NCBI GenBank assembly: GCA_964651325.1 | Contig: CAZYXP010000025.1 | Coordinates: 1-28,376 of the forward strand | Direction: 5' to 3' | Source of the DNA: JADFOB01 sp964651325 | GTDB lineage: Bacteria > Planctomycetota > Phycisphaerae > UBA1845 | Length of the DNA stretch: 28,376 nucleotides | Shown: positions 24,329 through 28,376 of the stretch, one piece after another | How positions within the stretch are numbered: position 1 is the first letter of the stretch | How the letters are laid out: the number at the start of each line of letters is the position of its first letter | Notes under the pieces: model-generated | Seen by the model: the letters and a program-made list of their open reading frames with translations, nothing else | What the model was told of the DNA's origin: nothing | Databases searched by the model: none | Position numbers and translations under genes: made by a program

Positions 24329-27106
24329 CTACGGGCACGGCAGGGCACAGAAATTCGAATAGGGCGCGCCTTGGAAAGCAAGCACGGCCCACTGGGCGTC
24401 CGCGACGTTCGCCGATCGGTTCGGCGTGCATGGATTGATGTCCGCTTCTTCCAGCGAGACGTTGGTAAAGTCACCCTGGAACGCAAGGATGATCAACAAG
24501 ACGTCTTCCAGGTTGGATACGCCATTCGAGTTGACGTCCCCGAAGCTGTCGGTTGTGACGCTGACTGGAGCCGAAAAATCCGGAGTGCAGAACGCCTGGA
24601 CGTTGTACGCGGCGCTCGGGATGATGGCACTACCGTGGGCGCCCACGACGCCCCACTCGGCCGGTGTCTGAAACACCGGGTCGGGCCCGAGCGTATGGTC
24701 CGCCTGAACGAATTGAGAAACGCACGAAACGTCCGGGTCGCCTATGTCGCCGTTTACCAGCAGCGCCTGCGATGCCGCGCCGGCGGGCGTGATTAGAATC
24801 GTTTTGCTGCCCTCTGCGATCGCGTCTGGTGGCAGGCAATCTCCCGGATCGGCCACCGTGATCACGCAACTGGTAATCTGGAACGGGATCAACGAGCCCG
24901 ATGTGGATTGCAGGAACGATTCAATCACGAGGGGGGAAAGCGTGACCTCGAACTGGGTTCCCGGTGTGGCATCAGCGGAGATATCGAGCGTGACGTCGCC
25001 GAGATAGCTCGGTGGCTGGGTCACATCGACCGAACCGGCAAGCAGCACCGATCCGCCCGCCCCAATGCCGCAATTCACCGCCGTAATCGCGTTTCCCTGT
25101 CCGGCAAAAATGAAGTCGTTCCGAGTGTCGTCAATGCGAACGCCGCAATCGGGCTCGTTGTTTCCACCCGCGCACTGCGTGCAGCCGATACTCAGCGTGC
25201 CCGTGCCGACAATCGTGCTGCTTGTGACGGTGAACTGGTAGGCTTGAACGCCGGCTGCCGTGTCGGCAAAAACCGCCATGGGAACGCTGCTTCCAGCGAA
25301 TCCGATCGGGCTACCGAGTTCGCACGACATGCTCGCCGCGGCCGCGACGCAAGGGGGATCCAACGGCCCTTGGCAATCCGACCCGTCGCCGTAGTAGAAT
25401 CCCGCCTGGGAGTTACAGGCCGCCGCCGAGGAAAAAAGGTCGCACGATCCGTCGCCGAGGCAGCACGCGCCGGGGGCGTTGGTGCATATGTCGCCGGCTT
25501 CGTTGCAAACCTCGCCGGGCGGTACGCACGGCGGCGTACCGTCAAAGCAGACACCGCCGTTGCAAGTTTCCGCGCCGTTGCAAAAAAGGCCGTCGTCGCA
25601 ATTGACACCGATACACGCATCCAACTCGCTCGCTGAAACCTCCAACCGGTAGAGCTGGACCTCTGTGGGACTGTTGGACTCAAGAACCTTGATGAAATAC
25701 TCACCGGCGACGAGCAAATCCGCCTCGGCCAATTCAGGCTGACCAACCGGCTGGGCGGAAGCGGTAACGAGCACCGTCGAGCCATCGGAGTCAATGATCT
25801 GGACGTCCAGGTTGGCGATGGATAGCGCATTGACAAAATGATTGCTGCTGCAGTTGCCCGCACCGCCACCATTTTGCTCGCTCGAATCGTAGAACGAACC
25901 GATGGGTCGCGCGGTGGCGGAAATGTGCTGCCCGGCGGCAATCGTAAACTTAAACCAGTCGAACGTTGAGTTGGCGTGAATGCTGAGCCGGGTGGCATTG
26001 GGAATGGCGGGCGAAGGTTCTTCGCCGAAGACGATCGACGACCCGGTCGTAAGCGCCCCCAAGTCGTTGGCAAGCAGGGAGTTGTTGTCGGCCTCAAAGG
26101 CATCGCCGTAAAGCGCGTGCTGCCCGCGAACATCGTCCTGTTGCGGTCCGTCGAAACTCAAATCGATGAACGGCTCCATGAGTTTGGTTCCGTTGACCGG
26201 ACACACGTGCAGCAGGCCCATGCCGTGTCCGTGCTCGTGCATGGCGATGTTGCGCAGGAACCGGAAGTTGCCGAAAGTTTGCGCCCAATTTTCCCAACGA
26301 TCCAACACCATGTCACCGGCAAAGCTGCTGCACGGGAAGGGGTTGAAGGCAAGCACGCCATTGGTGCCGTCCAGGGATATCATGCTGATTCTCAATTCGC
26401 CGCGGAAGGTGCTGCCTACCGAACCCCACGCAGAGCCATCATCCCAGTCCTCGCCCGGAACGGTTATTCGGGTGTAGCTTGTGCCGCCCAACTCTTCCCA
26501 GCGGTCGAAAACCATTTGAAACTTGCTGATCCACAACGCGCGATTCCCGCCGAACAGGGCATCCATGCGGGAAAACAACTGGTTGGCCCCGGACGGAAAT
26601 CCTTGGCCGGGTATGAAAAGGCCGTCGGGCGCCAGGCTCCACGTCAGCGCCCGCGGGGTGCCAAGTCCACCGGACCAGCGGCACAGCGTGTTGTAAGAGA
26701 CAGGACCCGGCCCCGAAGCGTCGTCCAATAGCTGGGCGTATATATCTTTGGTGACATCCAATTGCGTGCCAGGTGCAAAGCAACCACAAGGCAACAATTC
26801 GCCCTCGATGCCAAATGCCTGGCTCACATCCAGCCAAGCCGCGGGATCATTCGGATTCGTCGGGGCCACCGTACTCAGCCCGGGGATCAGGCTCTCGATC
26901 TCACCGGGGAAGGTCAAAGACGCGAACCCTTCCGAATTCCCCGGATTCGCTGGTTGCGAGACCCCTGCCTGCGAAAGCACCCCTGCCTGCGAGAGCATCC
27001 GTGCCTGCGAGAGCATCGCCGACGGAATTCGGCCACCCATCAACCCCACAAGGGCGCCGATCAAAACCGCAAAAACCCCACCAGCCTTTATCAACCTGCT
27101 AAACAT
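24329..27106 (-). CDS. Secreted metzincin-type metalloprotease with dockerin-like C-terminus
   Basis: An exported protein of 925 residues. The signal peptide (MFSRLIKAGGVFAVLIGALVGLMGG) is followed by a 6-residue tandem repeat (MLSQAR/MLSQAG/VLSQAG). The catalytic region (~130-330) holds HEHGHGMGLLH at 290-300, a complete HExxHxxGxxH zinc site, and a Met-turn candidate M310 (KLMEP), as in matrixins. Then come a PPC-like domain (~335-490), a Cys-rich unit (NCDDGLFCNGAETCNGGVC), a GACCLGDGSC unit (~547), a cohesin-like beta domain (~593-760; VPMAVFADTAAGVQAYQFTV), a VQAFC segment, and a dockerin-like EF-hand pair (855-925) ending CALPCP. The start has GGGAG 8 bases upstream. A strong terminator follows. 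It is likely a surface-displayed or secreted protease; the substrate is unknown. Confidence 0.88.
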   Translation of the reverse strand: MFSRLIKAGGVFAVLIGALVGLMGGRIPSAMLSQARMLSQAGVLSQAGVSQPANPGNSEGFASLTFPGEIESLIPGLSTVAPTNPNDPAAWLDVSQAFGIEGELLPCGCFAPGTQLDVTKDIYAQLLDDASGPGPVSYNTLCRWSGGLGTPRALTWSLAPDGLFIPGQGFPSGANQLFSRMDALFGGNRALWISKFQMVFDRWEELGGTSYTRITVPGEDWDDGSAWGSVGSTFRGELRISMISLDGTNGVLAFNPFPCSSFAGDMVLDRWENWAQTFGNFRFLRNIAMHEHGHGMGLLHVCPVNGTKLMEPFIDLSFDGPQQDDVRGQHALYGDAFEADNNSLLANDLGALTTGSSIVFGEEPSPAIPNATRLSIHANSTFDWFKFTIAAGQHISATARPIGSFYDSSEQNGGGAGNCSSNHFVNALSIANLDVQIIDSDGSTVLVTASAQPVGQPELAEADLLVAGEYFIKVLESNSPTEVQLYRLEVSASELDACIGVNCDDGLFCNGAETCNGGVCFDGTPPCVPPGEVCNEAGDICTNAPGACCLGDGSCDLFSSAAACNSQAGFYYGDGSDCQGPLDPPCVAAAASMSCELGSPIGFAGSSVPMAVFADTAAGVQAYQFTVTSSTIVGTGTLSIGCTQCAGGNNEPDCGVRIDDTRNDFIFAGQGNAITAVNCGIGAGGSVLLAGSVDVTQPPSYLGDVTLDISADATPGTQFEVTLSPLVIESFLQSTSGSLIPFQITSCVITVADPGDCLPPDAIAEGSKTILITPAGAASQALLVNGDIGDPDVSCVSQFVQADHTLGPDPVFQTPAEWGVVGAHGSAIIPSAAYNVQAFCTPDFSAPVSVTTDSFGDVNSNGVSNLEDVLLIILAFQGDFTNVSLEEADINPCTPNRSANVADAQWAVLAFQGAPYSNFCALPCP
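26968..27021 (-). repeat. 18-bp in-frame tandem repeat, three copies
   Basis: Three consecutive 18-bp units (26968-26985, 26986-27003, 27004-27021) differ by only a few bases and encode MLSQAR, MLSQAG and VLSQAG just after the signal peptide of the metalloprotease. A degraded fourth unit (VSQP) follows. The copy number could change by slippage without breaking the frame. Confidence 0.85.
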
Positions 27107-27616
27107 CTACCGCACTCCCGGAGCCGCGCCCCTGTTTCCTCAAGACATATAGATCAAGAGAGTCGTAATCCCGCCCCTCGAATTCACGCCACGACGTTTC
27201 ATCTTGTCGCGCGTGCCCAGTGTTTTCAAAAACCCCCATCGATCGACAGAAACCATCCCAGTATATGCCCGGACGGTCGAAAACTGTGTCCGAAAATCCG
27301 AAAATTGTAAAAAAATCAGTTTCCAGGTGCCATACGGGGCAATCCACGGCTCATGCCCCTGAAAAAAATGCACCGCCACGCCCTATGGGCCGGAAACTGC
27401 GACGCTGTGCCAATAAACCCGGGTGAATTTAAAGCTCAGCTTTTCATCCCCTCAAGGTGACGACATGACCAGGCTGCGTCCGGCACACGCGGCCCATCGC
27501 CGGTGTGTCCGTTCGCCCGAAAGCGAGTCGTATTCGATGGCAAGATTGCGTGCGTCCGATCATGCGCTCCGGCCAATAGTGTCTCAATTCGCGAAGTGCG
27601 GCGAGATTCCCCGCTT

Positions 27617-27633
27617 CCATTCGCAGAGAATGG
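27617..27633. repeat. Perfect 6-bp hairpin
   Basis: CCATTC (27617-27622) and GAATGG (27628-27633) are perfectly complementary around a 5-base GCAGA loop. It lies 38 bases before a larger hairpin in the same non-coding region. Confidence 0.5.
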
Positions 27634-27670
27634 CCCGTGTGGGCGTGGCGCCTTGCGTACGATTGCGAGA

Positions 27671-27712
27671 GGAATACGCGGGTTTCGGCCGGAGCTCACG
27701 CAACCGTATTCC
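27671..27712. repeat. Perfect 8-bp inverted repeat with 26-base loop
   Basis: GGAATACG (27671-27678) and CGTATTCC (27705-27712) are exact complements. A few further pairs (GTT/AAC) can extend the stem after a small bulge. There is no following T-run, so it is not an obvious terminator; it could be a protein-binding site or part of a structured RNA. Confidence 0.5.
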
Positions 27713-27785
27713 CTAGATAAAGGGGATCAGGATCGGAATCTGGGGAAAATGCGGATTTTCGGTTGCAGAAGTCGCGGGAAAACTC

Positions 27786-27814
27786 TTGACACCAAAACGG
27801 CGGGTCGCTAATAT
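27786..27814 (+). promoter_or_regulatory. Near-consensus sigma70-type promoter
   Basis: TTGACA (27786-27791), a perfect -35, is followed after exactly 17 bases by TAATAT (27809-27814), a 4/6 match to the -10. It is the best promoter-like sequence I found in the window. Transcription would start near 27821 and run rightward, giving a leader of about 450 bases before the ORF at 28275, or a separate non-coding RNA. Confidence 0.6.
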
Positions 27815-28011
27815 CGGCCTAATCGAAGAGTCTTCAGTGTTTTGATCGTGTAACGTTCGCGATCGAGACACCGTGGTTTTGGGGCGGCCACGGGCTGTCT
27901 TCGGTGGCTTCTGACGGTTCGTGCGGGTTCGGTAGCTGCGGAAGCTTGTTCTCAGGTGCATTGCGAGGAGCGGCGGCTGTCCTTCCTCATTGGTTTGCTC
28001 CGTGTTGTGCC

Positions 28012-28054
28012 GGGCTTCCAGGACCTGGGCTTCCAGGAATCTGGGCTTCCAGGG
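28012..28054. repeat. Short tandem repeat of GGGCTTCCAGGA
   Basis: GGGCTTCCAGGA occurs at 28012-28023 and 28027-28038 and, with one change, at 28043-28054, giving periods of 15 and 16 bases. The change in period means it does not preserve one reading frame, which supports a non-coding nature for this stretch. Confidence 0.7.
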
Positions 28055-28274
28055 GGAAGTTGGCCACGGGACATCCGGTACAGAAGGCGCCGCAACGAAG
28101 TTCGGAGGAGGAGGACAGGGAGTCCCGTCTGCTTTTTGGTCTGTTCGCCGGTCGGCGGATTGCCTTAAAGCGGCAATATGGCATTGACTGCGGGTTGCCC
28201 ATTGTGGTAATCTGCGTCGTACGTCTAACTTATCGTGTTCGATTGAGGTGTTTCGTTCAGTTCGGAAACAGCTC

Positions 28275-28376
28275 ATGAGCAAGGAGCTAAGGGCGAAGTT
28301 GAGTTTACTTACCGGCAATTCTCCGCATCACGCTCGCATCATCGTTGGCGGTTGGCTTGTATTGCCGGACGTAATC
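28275..28376 (+). CDS. Start of an unidentified protein, cut by the window edge
   Basis: An ATG at 28275 opens 34 codons that run off the window (MSKELRAKLSLLTGN, later RIIVGGWLVLPDVI). A weak GGA lies about 8 bases upstream. The frame is also open further upstream, with a GTG at 28248 as another possible start. TTGACT (28184-28189) followed after 18 bases by TAATCT could be a nearer promoter than the one at 27786. The composition looks more protein-like than the preceding region, but the piece is too short to recognise a family. Confidence 0.4.
   Translation, partial: MSKELRAKLSLLTGNSPHHARIIVGGWLVLPDVI

Larger units (their letters stand above)
27107..28274. other. 1.2-kb region without a convincing gene
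   Basis: ORFs of 60-200 codons occur on both strands, but their translations are Arg/Pro/Ser-rich and match nothing I recognise. The left part must hold the promoter of the minus-strand metalloprotease; an A/T-rich patch near 27290-27320 contains a direct repeat of CCGAAAAT (27290-27305) and a TACAAT -10 candidate on the minus strand (27309-27304). The right part carries two perfect hairpins, a near-consensus rightward promoter at 27786-27814, a short tandem repeat at 28012-28054 and another hairpin near 28159-28177. It looks like regulatory or structured-RNA DNA rather than protein-coding DNA. Confidence 0.5.

Noticed and set aside
27304..27332. TGGCAC...TACAAT on the minus strand as a promoter of the metalloprotease
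   Set aside because: TGGCAC hints at a sigma54 -24 box, but no TTGC box lies at the right distance, and as a sigma70 -35 it is a poor match.
27904..28278. 124-codon plus-strand ORF with an ATGA overlap to the ORF at 28275
   Set aside because: The overlap is tempting, but the start is GTG without a clear ribosome binding site, the sequence looks like translated non-coding DNA, and the tandem repeat does not keep the frame.
27713..28318. 201-codon minus-strand ORF
   Set aside because: The composition is Arg/Pro/Ser/Thr-rich with no domain, it crosses the short tandem repeat, and the best promoter in the region points the other way.

Overview
The window is about 28.4 kb of GC-rich DNA that looks like the chromosome of a planctomycete, probably of the Phycisphaerae type. 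This placement comes from gene content, not from any rRNA, because the window holds no rRNA or tRNA. The clues are two FG-GAP/VCBS + ASPIC/UnbV lipoproteins, a DUF1570 peptidase-like protein, and two very large secreted Cys-rich proteins with dockerin-like EF-hand C-termini, one of them carrying a GACC..DGSC motif that I associate with this group. Small palindromes are also clustered between genes.

Layout, left to right. (1) 1-519: 3' part of a nucleotidyltransferase gene cut by the window edge. (2) 630-1739 (-): PiT phosphate permease. (3) 2050-3776 (+): a DUF547 protein and a TIGR04283-like family 2 glycosyltransferase. (4) 3971-10004 (+): two lipoproteins with FG-GAP and ASPIC/UnbV domains, the second fused to a long TPR array; a 460-base stretch full of small hairpins separates them. 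(5) 12025-10207 (-): a two-gene unit, cysteine dioxygenase followed after 4 bases by a YeiH-type transporter, which reads as cysteine breakdown plus export of the resulting sulfite/sulfate. (6) 12316-16534 (+): GTPase HflX, then a secreted DUF1570 putative metallopeptidase and a flippase-like membrane protein; these last two seem to share a small extracytoplasmic beta-rich segment. (7) 16679-18916 (+): three consecutive, tightly packed PilZ proteins, each with complete c-di-GMP-binding motifs. (8) 19136-20848 (+): secreted gamma-glutamyltransferase. (9) 27106-20995 (-): two giant exported proteins, a metzincin-type metalloprotease and a Cys-repeat protein, ending in the same ~145-residue module (a VQA.C segment, a dockerin-like pair and a terminal C.LPCP). 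(10) 27107-28274: about 1.2 kb without a convincing gene, containing a near-consensus promoter, several perfect hairpins and a short tandem repeat, leading to an ORF that runs off the right edge.

The items I consider most worth following are the shared C-terminal module of the two giant secreted proteins, possibly a planctomycete surface-attachment or assembly module; the three-gene PilZ array; the cysteine dioxygenase/YeiH pair with a eukaryote-like Cys-Tyr residue pair; and the palindrome arrays that sit just upstream of genes for exported proteins and leave the downstream frame open, so start codons are easily misassigned. All domain calls were made by eye from translated sequence; no database search was run.
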